From Buxus sempervirens (lineage: Eukaryota > Streptophyta > Magnoliopsida > Buxales > Buxaceae), in assembly GCA_947561395.2 (NCBI GenBank), contig OX387183.1:5327883-5391882 (forward strand): a stretch of DNA of 64,000 bases, in the 5' to 3' direction. The first letter of the stretch is position 1. Every line of letters starts with the position of its first letter. A program made the translations under genes and the position numbers. The notes beneath the pieces are model-generated. The model saw only the letters and a program-made list of their open reading frames with translations. It did no database searches and had not been told where the DNA came from. Positions 1 to 11,489 of the stretch are shown one piece after another.

Positions 1-798
1 AGTAGGGTTTGTTGGACTTGTAAATAGGGTTGGTTGGATTTAGAATTACGCATGGTTGGACTTGTAAGTAGGGTTGGTTGGACTTGTAAGTTGGCATGAT
101 TGGACTTGTAAGTAGGGTTGGTTGGACTTGTAAGTACGCATGGTTGGACTTGTAAGTAGGGTTTGTTGGACTTGTAAGTAGGGTTCGTTGGACTTGTAAG
201 TAAGCATGGTTGGACTTGTAAGTAGAGTTGGTTAGACTTGTAAGTACGCATGGTTGGATTTTGTAAGTGGGCATGGTTAGACTTGTAAGTAGGCATGGTT
301 GGACTTGTAAGTAGGTTGGTTGAACTTGTAAGTAGGCATGGTTGGATTTTGTAAGTGGGCATGGTTGGACTTGTAAGTAGACATGGTTGGACTTGTAAGT
401 AGGTTGGTTGAACTTGTAAGTAGGGTTGGTTGGACTTGTAAGTACGTATAGTTGGACTTGTAAGTAGGGTTGGTTGGACTTATAAGTAGGGTTGGTTGGA
501 CTTGTTAGTAGGGTTGGTTGGACTTGTAAGTAGGGTTGGTTGGACTTATAAGTAGGGTTGGTTGGACTTGTTAGTAGGGTTGGTTGGACTTGTAAGTAGG
601 GTTGGTTGGACTTATAAGTAGGCATGGTTGGACTTATAAGTAGGCATGGTTGGACTTGTAAGTAAGGTTCGTTGGACTTATAAGTAGGGTTGGTTGGACT
701 TGTAAGTACGCATAGTTGGACTTGTAAGTAGGGTTGGTTGGACTTGTAAGTAGGGTTGGTTGGACTTGTAAGTGGGTATGGTTGGACTTGTAAGTAGG
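1..798. repeat. Minisatellite, about 22-bp unit
   Basis: Tandem array of an approximately 22-bp unit whose core reads GTTGGACTTGTAAGTAGG. About 36 copies are present and the array runs off the left edge of the window. Two main variants alternate, with GGTTG or GCATG before the core, and a few units have an extra T or TATAAG in place of TGTAAG. The variants come in runs, as expected from unequal exchange or slippage. No open frame runs across it. It ends about 380 bp from the stop codon of the Ulp1-type gene. Confidence 0.95.
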
Positions 799-1180
799 GT
801 TGTAATTTTGATTACCAGAAAATTATATAGCAAAAAAATGGGGATAGAATGAAAATTATATAACCTAAAATTATGTATAAATATTGTAATTTTACAATTG
901 TCTTCATCTCACAGATAGAGACCGAAATTTTAAACCATCTTCACTCGTTAGCAAAATAAATTTACAAACAATTTAATGTACAAGTTTTCTATATACAATC
1001 TTCCGTTGTACTTGGATGTTTAAGACGGCCTTTAGCTTCTTCACCTTGCTATCAAGCCAGGAATGCCAAAGTTGTGAATCATACCTATAAACAATGCAAT
1101 CATAAATTTTTGTACGCAGCTAAATATTATTAGTTTCAAATAACCTTGTTATTGAACATGTGACTGATAGGTTTTACCTC
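799..1180. other. AT-rich 3' flank of the Ulp1-type gene
   Basis: No gene is seen. The sequence is AT-rich and probably includes the 3' untranslated region of the minus-strand gene that stops at 1181. Confidence 0.5.
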
Positions 1181-4100
1181 TTAAGCTTCTTCACCTTCAC
1201 TACTCTCCTCTTCACCTATGTTTGCTACCTTAGAAAGAATGATATCCCGCACTTGGTTTGAAGGATGCTTAACAAAGTCAACAAGGAACTTATCCCTAAA
1301 GTGTGTGATATTACTCTAAATTCATAGAAGACGTACTTGTGTGTTACTAGCGACGTACTTGATAACTATAATTATAAAAAAACATTTAAGTTATATACAC
1401 ACCTGATCAAATGCTGGAGACAAGGTGCTGCCATCCCACACCTCCATGAATTTCATCAAAAAAACACCACAATCATACCTAACGGTATATAAGCACATCA
1501 CTTATAAGAAGCTAACATATGTATGAAGCGAAACAAACCTACGTATGAAGCGAAACAAATTTAACGGCTTACTCGTTAGTTTGGTGTGGGACCTTAACCT
1601 GCCGCAACTCCCACTGTAAAAGTGGAAATTCATCACCACCTCCAAAGTCACGTAAGATCTTATCCAACATCTGGATCTACAAGTGACGAAGCGAGTGCAA
1701 GCCATAAGTGTTGTAAATGGTATGAGAAAATTTCATTAATATAAAAATTACCTGTGTTTCAATTATGGATTGATGTCCCGCATGACACCCCCCATCCATT
1801 GAGTCAAGCACATCTACCCTCCGCTCCTTTAGGTTTAAAACTAAAAGAAACCAATGATTGCGCAGATGCATGGGTACAAAAATCTACATCCAAGTAAGAC
1901 AACCTTATAAATAAAAAAACCGAGTGCAAGCCACTAAGTAAGGATAAAAGCAGAAAAAAATCTGAAACAAATCACTTATGAAGATGGCACATTGCATCAC
2001 AAGAAACTTACAAAATTGCATACAACCACAGAATACCCTAGTCGCCCTGGATCGAAGTAAGGACACAAAGATTCGGTGGAACCACGATCAATATTCATTA
2101 TCCACTCCTGCATAATATATGAAAGGAAATTTTATTCATTAATCTGGCCTTGAACAACAACATTTGTACATTCATAATGACTACTAGTGCTATCACAAAA
2201 AGTCCTTACACAAACATATGTAGGGCAATAATGTCGGCTGACTTTGCGGCTAGTCGACAATTGTTGGTTCTTCTTAAGACATGCTCCAAAAGCATTGATA
2301 GCCTATAAAAAAATATCATGAGCGATGACATGTACTATTGAACAACCAATATATTATTCACAAGATAGGCTTTACATACCACACTATTAACATGTTTGTT
2401 GTCTAACAAACATGCCAATTCAGATGCCGACGCATAGATGGAATCAAATTTGAATATAATTTCACTGAAAAAAACGATGAGGAATTATTCAGTACGAATT
2501 ATAATGCATGAATAGTATTTACAAGTTAGTTTAGAAATATTATCTTACTCAGAATGCTTATTTTTGCGAACGTATTATAAGATTGAGCTTCCTTCTGGAC
2601 CCAATCGAGGACGAAGGCAATGGCCAATATACGAAGTGCGACAAAGTCTCCCATGTGACTTCTTGCGTGACCCTCTTCGAGGTTTGGTGACCTCAATCCC
2701 AGTGCTGCTTGGAGAATGAACCGTCACCACCTCATCCACTTGCAGTTTATCTTTCTGTACTTCCACAAACATCGCCGTGTCGAGAGCGGGTGTATGATCA
2801 CCGCTCTCGTGGGTGCTATGATGAGAGGGTGGCATCATTGCTTCATCAGGAACATTGGGCATCTCACAGTCAGGAGCATCCATATGATCAGGGCTCTCAC
2901 ATCGCACGTGGATATCGGAGGGATCGATGGTTTCCCTTGACTTCATGTGATTTAGCATCTCGTTATATGTGTCTAATATCCTCGTGAGATGACCTTGAAT
3001 AACCTGGAATACATAACACCCAATCATAAAACATGCGATAGTGTTCGTAATAAGAAAACGTTAGGTATAATACCAAAAAAAAAGTCTTACAGGATCTGGA
3101 TCTCCACAAAATTGGCGAAGATCAATGAAATTTTGTTCACGTGCTTCGCTGGATGCCTCATCTTCCACATGACTCTCAGCACGGTGCTCAACCACCTACA
3201 ATATAACGTACGTGTATATTAGTGAGTACATAGAAATGTTGCGTTATTTGCAAAATTAACAACAAAACCTAAAATAATCTATTCAACTCAAATATATATA
3301 TGTATACCTTCCCATTTCCATAACCGCCAAGTGCCATTTCATCTTTCTCCCTTTGGAAAAGCAATGCATTCGTCCATGCTGCCATACGTGGAGTGGTGGG
3401 AGGTGTTGGTTGACCAACGATCATCCGATCGTAATACAAATACTAAGCAACAATCGAATTATCATTAGACGCACTATAATTATCATAAGCTAGGGTAAAG
3501 AAGCCAATGCATCTTTTAAATACTATACATACCTGTAAAAATAATAAGCAACCATTGATGGATTTCCGTTTGCCCTTTTGAAACTTGGCTACGTGATACA
3601 TCAATGTGTCTAAAAGGTACTTCCCCCAGTTGTAACCTCCTATCTTCTCTACATCGACCAGCAAGGGAAGATAGGATGCACTCACATCAATCATTGAAGA
3701 TGGACTTACTAAGGTCGTCAACGAATATAATACAAAAGAACGGATCCACTCATGATCGTTCTCTGGGCTCTTCAAGCTCTTCTCAACATTCTGAATAAGG
3801 ATGCTTCCATTGCGTACCCCGTAAAATCTATGCAACTCTGTTATATCAGGGATTTCTGATTTAGATGTATCAACATCTATCCCCTCTATGGGTAACCCAA
3901 TTATAGTCTTCACGTCGTGTGTATCAAAAAAAATATTTTGGGACCCAACTCTGATACATCTCTTCTTAGTATTTACATTCGGAAGAATCCAATAACAGAG
4001 TTGCCGATAAAGCTTCGTCGCATGTAAATTCAGTAAGCAGTGAAAGCCACTATCTCTAAGGCATTGCTCCTGAGAAGCAGTGAATGAAATACCGTGCATA

Positions 4101-4795
4101 AACGTAATGAAACGTCCAGGTGAACAACGTGTCTGTATCTCAGCCTACAAAAAACAAAGGTAAAACGAAAGAATATATCAATCTCAACTAATTATCCACA
4201 ATAATTCCAATTATAGATAAGAAATTTTATAAACCTGTTGTTTTTTTCGTGGCCCTTGTTGTGGGATAGCCCTCTTGTATTCGTCCCACTCAAGTTGTGA
4301 CGCTTGTTTAAATTCTTCTTTCTCAGCTTGATTCATGGACCTCCATGCTCCAACAGCATCCGCGAATAACTGAAATGCAATAACTAAATAGATAAATTCA
4401 TTTGAATAAGATCGACAAAATACAAAATAAATAAAATAAAGGATGTTCCATAACCGGTACCATTAATAATGCCTACTTGCTTGTTCGTCGGGATTTGTTC
4501 ACCTTCAATACGATTCTTTATTCTTTCGTTTACATAATATTCCCTGAAAGAACAAAAGGAAAATCATGTCCAATAATATATTAAGAATTACAACGATGCA
4601 AAAGAAATTAAAATAACCGTCATCTTGACAACTGTACCCAAACTTATACAAAGAGAATGATCAAAAATATTGGATTGCTTCCATGCTTACTTGTAGAACA
4701 AAACAAATAAATAAGTGAAGGAAACTTTACCTGAAGTGTAGCCAACTGTTGCGCGGCTGTTTTTGTTCTGTTGATGATGATCCAACAGTTTCCAT
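1181..4795 (-). pseudogene. HMG-like / plant mobile domain / Ulp1 (C48) protease gene, one premature stop
   Basis: Fourteen minus-strand exons can be read with GT-AG borders and consistent phase: 4795-4731, 4543-4477, 4369-4235, 4144-3533, 3442-3308, 3195-3091, 3003-2549, 2464-2380, 2302-2210, 2107-2012, 1883-1752, 1676-1573, 1478-1403 and 1315-1181. They total 2295 nt (765 codons). Exons 1-3 resemble an HMG box (AWRSMNQAEKEEFKQ). Exon 4 is like a plant mobile domain or DUF1985 (VKTIIGLPIEG, then INGCLLFLQ). Exons 11-13 hold a C48 cysteine-protease core: His in NHWFLL, Asp in VLDSM, Gln in PHQTNE and Cys in YDCGVF, so the triad and the oxyanion Gln are all present. One in-frame TAA at 2575-2577 in exon 7 would cut off the protease. 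Such proteins are common in plant genomes and often travel with Mutator or CACTA elements; no terminal repeats were found here. The family is clear. Whether the gene is dead or read through is not. Confidence 0.8.
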
Positions 4796-7030
4796 TGTAG
4801 TAGTCAAACTTTTCCTGCACATTAACAAAGGCAATTTTACAATTTATATTTCCAGCTTCAAGCAAAAAACTCTCATTAAAGCCAACAACATCACGTAACA
4901 GAGGAATTTTAAAATAAAGACAAAACTCTCATTAAAAGCCTTTGTATTTACATGGGATTATATCAATCAATCCACTTTACCAAATTGGCAAGGAGAAAGT
5001 CCAAACTAGTGGACCATTTTGTTATATAAAACTCCACTAATTAAATGTAATAAAAATAATTTATTCTTTCAATTGAAATGAACGAAATCATTTTAATACA
5101 AACGATTTGCATCTCTTTTTCCTTCCATTTCAACTGTAAAAATCTTAGTAGTACTTAACAAGGTAAACAACAAAATTGGTCATTCGAGCCAATTGAGCAA
5201 CATCCAACTGCTAAAGATGTTGGGTGAGATTTATTCATCTCCTCTGTTGGAAATTACAAATCCAACGTATGATTATTGAATTTATGCATATCAACATTCA
5301 ACGTATGATAATTGAAAACTAAAGATGTTAGAATTCAAAATATTTTAATGTAAAAAAAAATAAGAAAAAGAAAAACAATTGAAGAACTTAACAAAAATTC
5401 ACCTTAAAAATTCACTGTAGGAACCAAGCTTTGCATTCTGTACTATGCATCACAAGGCTCAAAATGCCATCTCATCACTTTGATAATAACTGTAGAAATA
5501 AACTATTTCATTGAGAAGAATGTCTCTACAGTGTGCTTTGACATGATTTCCAATATGTGTTTTGATTTATTTTGAGCTTTAAATAAGTACTTTCCTAGAT
5601 GATAGAATTTCTCATCATCTAATTAATAAATTTATTGTTCCTTAGCAATTAATATGTATCTATTCAATTAGGCGTCATCATCTTTAGTTCACATGCTGAC
5701 CCCCTAGCCCATTGACCCATTTGACTCTTTCAAACCTTAGGTCGATCTGCCAAAATTGAATCCTATATTATCATCAGATCCCATAACATGGCTTCCACAC
5801 CTTAAGGACCACCAATATGCCACTCCGCTCGAAAAAGAGGTCTGTTATGGAACAGATATCTTTTCAATAAGTATAATATGTTTCAACAAAAAAAGAAAAA
5901 AAAAACCATAAGAAAGCAAAAGAGCAAGGTCTCAATTGGGACAAAAAGATATCCTCTTTGATTGGGGTCTCAAAGTCTATCTAGTACAAATATTGGCCGT
6001 TAATGTATGAAACTTGGAAAAATTATAGGAATGCAAGATATTGGACTTTCATGATCAGAATTTTGTATTTTTATAATGCTTTATTAGAACAAAATTTATA
6101 CACTTTTTAACTTGAAAATATCTGGGCATAGGAACCTTGACAAGGTTGTTGCCTAACTCTATTCCGCCAGTTTCCCTATTTTCATTTATTTTTTTCCTGT
6201 AGTGTTTTAGGATATTTAATTAATTCAAATACAATACTTCTATGTTCTTCTGGAGGATTTGAAGTAATCCATATGTTATGGAGACCTAGATCTTAGGGAG
6301 TATCATTGAGTAAAATAGAATCTAAGGTGAAAAGAATAAGAACTTAATTATCTGAAGGAACTTATTAGGCATAAAATAAGAAACTTGAGACTAACAGATG
6401 ATATAATTTAGTATTAGTGAGGATATTATCAGAATGAATCTCATCCGAAGATTTGATTCTTCGACAAAATCGAAACAATCAATGGTGGCATCATTTTTTT
6501 CTATATATCTCACTTTCTTAGTCTTTCACCACTGCCTAATTTCCATGTCTTACACACCCACTTCCCTTTTTTTAAACAAGCAACACTGGGGAATGACTGC
6601 ATTATTACAGTTCGGGTCTATACTAGATCAATCTCTGTCTTATCTTATTACAGCTCGACATACATGTCATCCTTTTGCCACATGTACCATAAGCTTGTAA
6701 GACAACCACAAATTCAAATATGTTGATTTTTCACTTGAGGTTGGGCATTTTTAAAATATTGACTTACCAATGATGATCACATGCTAATTTGGGTGACAGT
6801 CACGATAATAAATATGGATGGTGATATAACTTCTGAGGACATTGAAGTTTGTTGTTCAGGATATATTTTATTTATATTGAAATTTTAGTTGGAGCAGGAA
6901 TCTGATCATGAGTAATGAAAATTTCATGCTTGTCTTTTTTCCTTTTATATCAAATGGCATTGCATGCAAGGAGTTACATTTCTGATTTCACCAGCATATC
7001 ATCGACAACATCCATTTAGGGGAAAAAAAA
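4796..7030. other. AT-rich spacer without a recognised gene
   Basis: Contains the upstream region of the Ulp1-type gene and then anonymous AT-rich DNA. Short open frames (for example 6434-6700 on plus) resemble no family I know and lack splice or codon signs of a gene. Confidence 0.5.
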
Positions 7031-7079
7031 CGATTTGAAAATAAAAAATCAATTGCAAACATATCAGTTAATTCGTATT

Positions 7080-7240
7080 TCTCCAAAAACCTTTGACTTT
7101 TGTGCCTTTCGTTCGTTGGAGAGGAAAAAGGTAAACCAAGAAATATGCAAACGTTCTTTCTTGTTCGTTGGAGAGAATGCAGGTAAACCAAGAAGTTTGG
7201 TGCCTTCCGTTCGTTGGAAAGGAAGGAGATAAACCAAGAA
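7080..7240. repeat. Three-copy short tandem repeat, about 50-55 bp
   Basis: Three diverged copies of a unit containing CGTTCGTTGGAGAGGAAA and a following GTAAACCAAGAA. They lie around 7108-7140, 7156-7192 and 7206-7240. They create short frames on both strands, which look like shadows of the repeat rather than genes. Confidence 0.6.
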
Positions 7241-7433
7241 GGCTACAAATGTTGAAGACAAAGGTGATTTTGTAAACGTTGAAGGATTTTTTGAAAATCC
7301 TCTACCTCTCGCGCTCGTCGGAACAGGGATTTGAGCATTGGTCGATTCGTTCAAATAGGGAGAGGAATGCGACCGGCCGAACCATCACATGGTTCTTATT
7401 GACCGGTTCAGACGGTCCGAAAACTAACGGAAC

Positions 7434-7528
7434 GGTCATTCGAATGGCATTCGAACGACCATTGAGGTGAGAGGAAGTGGGGGACATGCATCGCAGTGTG
7501 GTCGTTCGAATGGTCATTCGAACGACCA
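7434..7528. repeat. Two related palindromes about 65 bp apart
   Basis: 7499-7528 is a perfect inverted repeat with 14-bp arms (TGGTCGTTCGAATG) around a 2-bp centre. 7434-7460 has the same arms with one mismatch around a 1-bp centre. They could form cruciforms, be paired binding sites, or be subterminal repeats of an unrecognised element. The surrounding 7270-7700 is more GC-rich than its neighbours and holds no recognised gene. Confidence 0.7.
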
Positions 7529-7812
7529 TCCGCAGGAGAGGATGTGGGCTGATAAGATGGTGCCAATGTCAACGTGGCCATTGTCATCGTCAGACATGGT
7601 TGCACCTGTGCCTTCGCCAAGAGAGACACTTGTCCAGGAATAGGGCTCATTAATAGTTTAGGCAATTGATTGATTACTGAACAAGAGAATCTAAATGCAA
7701 TAAACAAGGACTAGATTCAACGTTCTAGATGCTATCTTGTAATGGCTCTTGTGGTTTGTAACAGAAGCCAAATTCATTTAAATTACAGAAGATATTGATT
7801 CAGCAAGCCAAG

Positions 7813-8784
7813 TAGGGTTGCTAATTGGGCCGTGCCAGCCACGCCCCATGCTAGGCCCCCCTAAACATGGCTCGTTTAGGCACGACCCGCTAGGCATGTG
7901 GCCCGACGGGTGGCATAGGCCCGCGTCAACACGGGCCTCCCGCATGCCAGCCAGCTAGTGCCAGCCCAACGACAAGCATGCGTGCCTGCCGTTGGGCCCG
8001 GTGGACCGGCCCACCCGACACACCAAGGGCTAACCAACAACCATATAACAGGTTTCAAAAAGTGGTTTTTACCACTTGTTTTGACAGTTTTACCCCCTCC
8101 CCCAATAGCCATATTAGGGGGTATGCTTGTAATTGACTGTAAATGACTTTTTCTGCCCTTCCAACTACCAAATAACAACTATATTTGAGAGTAAATGTGG
8201 TAAAAAACCACTTTTGGTTTTCTATAAATAAGCCTAAACCTTTCCACTCCAAACCACGCATTTTCTATTCTCCTCTTCCTTTGTGAGAGTCATGTTTAGA
8301 GTTTTGGCTAATGGCAGACATAGTGCTCACATGGGGGCGTCTCTAGGCCGACCATTAGTAAGTCTCTAAACAAGACTCTAGGAAAGTTATGAAAAACACT
8401 TTTACATTTCCTCATCTCGGCACGATTCAAGAGATAAGTAACTTCTACTTGTAATAATTAATTTATTTACATTTTTTGAACAAAATCTATCCCAGTATGT
8501 GTAAGACAATTTTGTGAATAATAAACATATTTTTCAGAATTTTTTATGATTCTTTACTATTTTTTTCTAATTTTTCTCTGTTTTTTTTTTAAAAAAATAT
8601 CTTTTTAAGCCCTAGGCCCTTCAGCGGCCCACCGTGTGTCACGTGCCGGGCCGTGCCTGGGTATTTGCCAAATAGGCCTAGCGGGCCGCGGCCCACCAAG
8701 CACGTGGCCCGTTGAGTATGCGGCACGTCTGGCCCGCACCAAATGGGCTTGGGCCGTGCCAAGCCGACTTGTTTAGCATCCCTA
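7813..8784. mobile_element. Non-autonomous hAT element, 972 bp
   Basis: The ends are inverted: TAGGGTTGCTAA on the left and the complement of TAGGGATGCTAA on the right (11 of 12 match). The flanking 8-bp target duplications are AAGCCAAG (7805-7812) and AGGCCAAG (8785-8792), 7 of 8 matching. Ac/Ds-like elements start with a similar TAGGGATG and duplicate 8 bp. The GC-rich subterminal regions are full of GGCCCG/GGGCC motifs and can pair with each other. The centre is AT-rich and encodes no transposase. Confidence 0.85.
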
Positions 8785-8792
8785 AGGCCAAG

Positions 8793-9583
8793 ACTCCTCA
8801 TTTTAGACCAATCCAAACTGAATTCTATGTCTTTCTTCTTCCAACTTTTTAGTTTGGCAATTTCTTATCCTACAAAAGAAACATTTATTGTCTAGCTAAA
8901 TAAATTGAGATATAAGTAAACAACCATTCAGATCAAATGGCTCATTATTTTCTTCTAGTATGGTTATTACTTGCAAATTCACTAGATGGTATTTGGCTTA
9001 TACACATTATTGAAAATTTCAATATCCGATATACGCTTGAAAATACATCTTTTATGTTTCAATTTGCCTTAGTGATTTAGTTGTTTGTCACTTGAAAGTG
9101 TGCTTGGGTAGTTGGTGCTTACCTTCCTTCCAGTGAAAACATCTACGAACATTTCTTCACTAATTAAATTGTTCAATTTGCTTATTAAAATAATTGCCTT
9201 AACGTATATAAGTGGTTTATCGAACCCTTCCAAAGAGGAGGGTGTTATTTGATATGCTCCATTGCCATCCCTACCATTACGCCATTATCTGATGATTTTT
9301 GAAAGATTTAAAAGTAATTGATGACTTTTTATACATTTCCTTCAATAAATTTTACAAGCTTTTAGGAAATCAGAAGATCGCCTAACCATAAAGAACCTGA
9401 TCTGGAAAAGGGGCTTAAAGGATATGTGTTGGAAATGTTTTTTCCTAGCAACTTAATGTAACTTCTGTGTAAAGTTCACAATTCACAGAGGCAGTAATGC
9501 CAAGTATGGATCCTACCCATGGACTGAATTCTAGAGCACACATTAGCAACTCCAGTTATAAAACGATGAACTAAATCCAGTTC
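8793..9583. other. Spacer without a recognised gene
   Basis: AT-rich sequence between the hAT element and the KNOX fragment. Nothing recognisable was seen on either strand. Confidence 0.45.
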
Positions 9584-9712
9584 ACCTGTTAAGCTTCGTA
9601 AGGATTGCTCAAGCTCCCAACAAGCCATAACTGCTACCATTGCATGGACCCGAACATGCTGTTGAAGTTGCTCTTCAAAAGAATCCAGAAACGGAACATA
9701 ATGTGCCTCTAT
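9584..9712 (-). pseudogene. Fragment of a class II KNOX (KNAT3-like) homeobox gene
   Basis: About 43 codons on the minus strand include [20 protein letters not shown] and EQSLRSLTG. This is the end of the KNOX2 region of class II KNOX transcription factors, where [11 protein letters not shown] is strongly conserved. The ELK region and homeodomain that should follow are absent: after SLTG the frame runs into unrelated residues and a stop near 9477. It is a dead fragment, probably captured or left by a partial duplication. It lies on the same strand as, and downstream of, the Ole e 1-like exon. Confidence 0.8.
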
Positions 9713-10238
9713 AGTAGTGAAAGAGACATTAAATCATCAAGAAATTCACTAAAAAAGAAGTAATAAGACAACAACACCGTAGATTCTTGAAATAGAATTA
9801 ATTAGATCGAGATGGCCGCTGGGGTTCTTGTGCCTGTTAAAATGAAATTGTGTATCACATGAAACAAAATTCATGAATGTTAATTTATGGGTAATGGGCC
9901 GAATGGAGGACTAATAATCAATAAAAATTTTGGAACTTTGCTCTGAAAAGTATCCCCATAGAGCAAAAGAATTCGGCAGATTTGGGGATGAACGAAGAAT
10001 CTGCCTGCATAAAATCAATCAAAAAAATGGCTACGGATCTATGCAATAATCGGTCATTCCGTCAAGCTACGGCTGCATTATCCAGGATCAGCTAAAACAT
10101 GCAAATTCTCCATGCTTGATGTGAACAAAACCATAACCACAAGAAGATTGTAGATTTCTAAAATCTATTAATGCAAAGATGAAAAGGAGACAGCTAAAAA
10201 CGCAAAATAGAAAGAAAGAAAATTAGGAGTGGGGATAC

Positions 10239-10405
10239 CTTGAAGGTAAGTGGTGATGGTGGTATCGAAGCCAGCGCGCCAGGTCTCGCAGTAGACTTTG
10301 CCCCGCATGAGGAAGGGACTTCTAACAGGGCATGTCGCCGTAACGAGGGCTTGCAAGATGCAGAGAGCAAAGAGCAAAGAGTACCAATAATCTACCCATC
10401 TTCAT
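10239..10405 (-). pseudogene. Ole e 1-like (pollen Ole e 1/extensin family) first exon, frameshifted
   Basis: The minus strand encodes a start (ATG at 10403-10405) and a signal-peptide-like stretch (GRLLVLFALC). In another frame it then encodes RGKVYCETWRAGFDTTITTY, the hallmark start of the secreted Ole e 1-like domain, ending at a donor site (G/GTATCC) at 10238. A 7-bp tandem duplication (TTTGCTC twice) inside the signal peptide explains the frame change and leads to an early TAG. The second cysteine of the usual C-x-x-C is replaced by Trp (CETW). The rest of the domain is not found downstream, where the KNOX fragment lies instead. Confidence 0.8.
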
Positions 10406-10467
10406 TGTTTAGTCAATGATATGAGAGTTGAAGGACAAGAAGAAGAGGAGTGGGCATTTGGGGTGCC

Positions 10468-10478
10468 ATTATATAAAG
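10468..10478 (-). promoter_or_regulatory. Possible TATA box of the Ole e 1-like pseudogene
   Basis: Read on the minus strand, TTTATATAATGG lies about 65-75 bp upstream of the 10405 start codon, a normal plant spacing. This suggests the fragment came with its own promoter. Confidence 0.4.
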
Positions 10479-10950
10479 AACGTCAAAGGGGAAAACCTAG
10501 TTCTAGCTGGCAATCGTCGGTGCTCGATCGGTCTCACAGGGTTATGGACGAGAGCGTGAAGCTCTGATCTAGGGCTGTACACGAAAGGCAAACGTGAAGG
10601 AGGAGAGAAATGGCTTGTGCGCAGGAAAAATGGAAGAAGGAGAGTAATGGATTGTGGGCAGGAAATATGAAGGGGAAGAGGATAATGAGGGGAGAAGAAG
10701 ATTTGGAGGAGACAGTCTCTGACACCTCGAAACCGGCGATTCAAATTTTGAATCTCCCAATCAGCACCTTGACAGACGCTTAACGTGAACTTCGCTTTTT
10801 GATTTCCGTTAGTTTCTTGAAAGAGTGGGAGACAACCTAGAAGACACGCACTCGCATCTTATAGAGACTACAAATAAGCCCACAGAGAGAGGCCCTTCAG
10901 GATGCCGCTTGCCATGATCTTTTTATGGACCCCACACAATTATTAAAAAT
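10479..10950. other. Upstream region of the Ole e 1-like fragment, no gene
   Basis: A purine-rich plus strand (10590-10720) gives several overlapping low-complexity frames on minus. None resembles a protein family. Confidence 0.45.
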
Positions 10951-11489
10951 AGGGTTTTTTGCATTCATGTCTTTACATTATAATAAATTTATATCTATAT
11001 CTTCCTGTTTTTAATAATTGTATTTGTATCGCTGAATTTATGATAATCATTGCAACTATATCCCTAATGTTAAATTCCGTTAACTTTCATCATTTATTTT
11101 TATTAAATGACTAATATAACCTTCTATAAGATAAAAAAAAATATTAGATAGCCAAATGTCTATATGCTTGGCTGAATTTGACTGAATTTAATTATTATGA
11201 GCAAATTAATATCAATGATATGACATATAATTGGAAAAAATATAATATGACAAAAACATAAATGAAAATATAAGATATATAATACGGTAAATACAAAATC
11301 TATTTTTGTTCTATGGAAGGTTATTTTAGTCTTTTTGTAAAAATAAACAATAAAAGTTAATGGATTTTAACATCAGGAGTATAATTGTAACAATTATGCT
11401 AACTGGAGGGACATAAATACAAATATTGAAAACAAGATGACATAGATGCAAATTTCTTGTAATATAGGGGTATGGATGCAAAAGGCCCT
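10951..11489. mobile_element. Long-TIR MITE, 539 bp
   Basis: The first and last approximately 130 bp are imperfect inverted repeats: AGGGTTTTTTGCATTCAT on the left, matched by the complement of ATGGATGCAAAAGGCCCT on the right. It is flanked by a 7-bp direct repeat, TAAAAAT (10944-10950 and 11490-11496). It has no coding capacity. Related copies lie upstream of both lipoxygenase genes (about 35968-36460 and 46740-47003). Long TIRs suggest a Mutator-type origin, but the superfamily is not certain. Confidence 0.8.

Noticed and set aside
1..798. CRISPR-like or telomere-like array
   Set aside because: Units are contiguous 22-mers without spacers, and the motif is not the plant telomere TTTAGGG.
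2709..2987. Plus-strand frames over the Ulp1-type gene
   Set aside because: Antisense shadows of exon 7, with no family resemblance.
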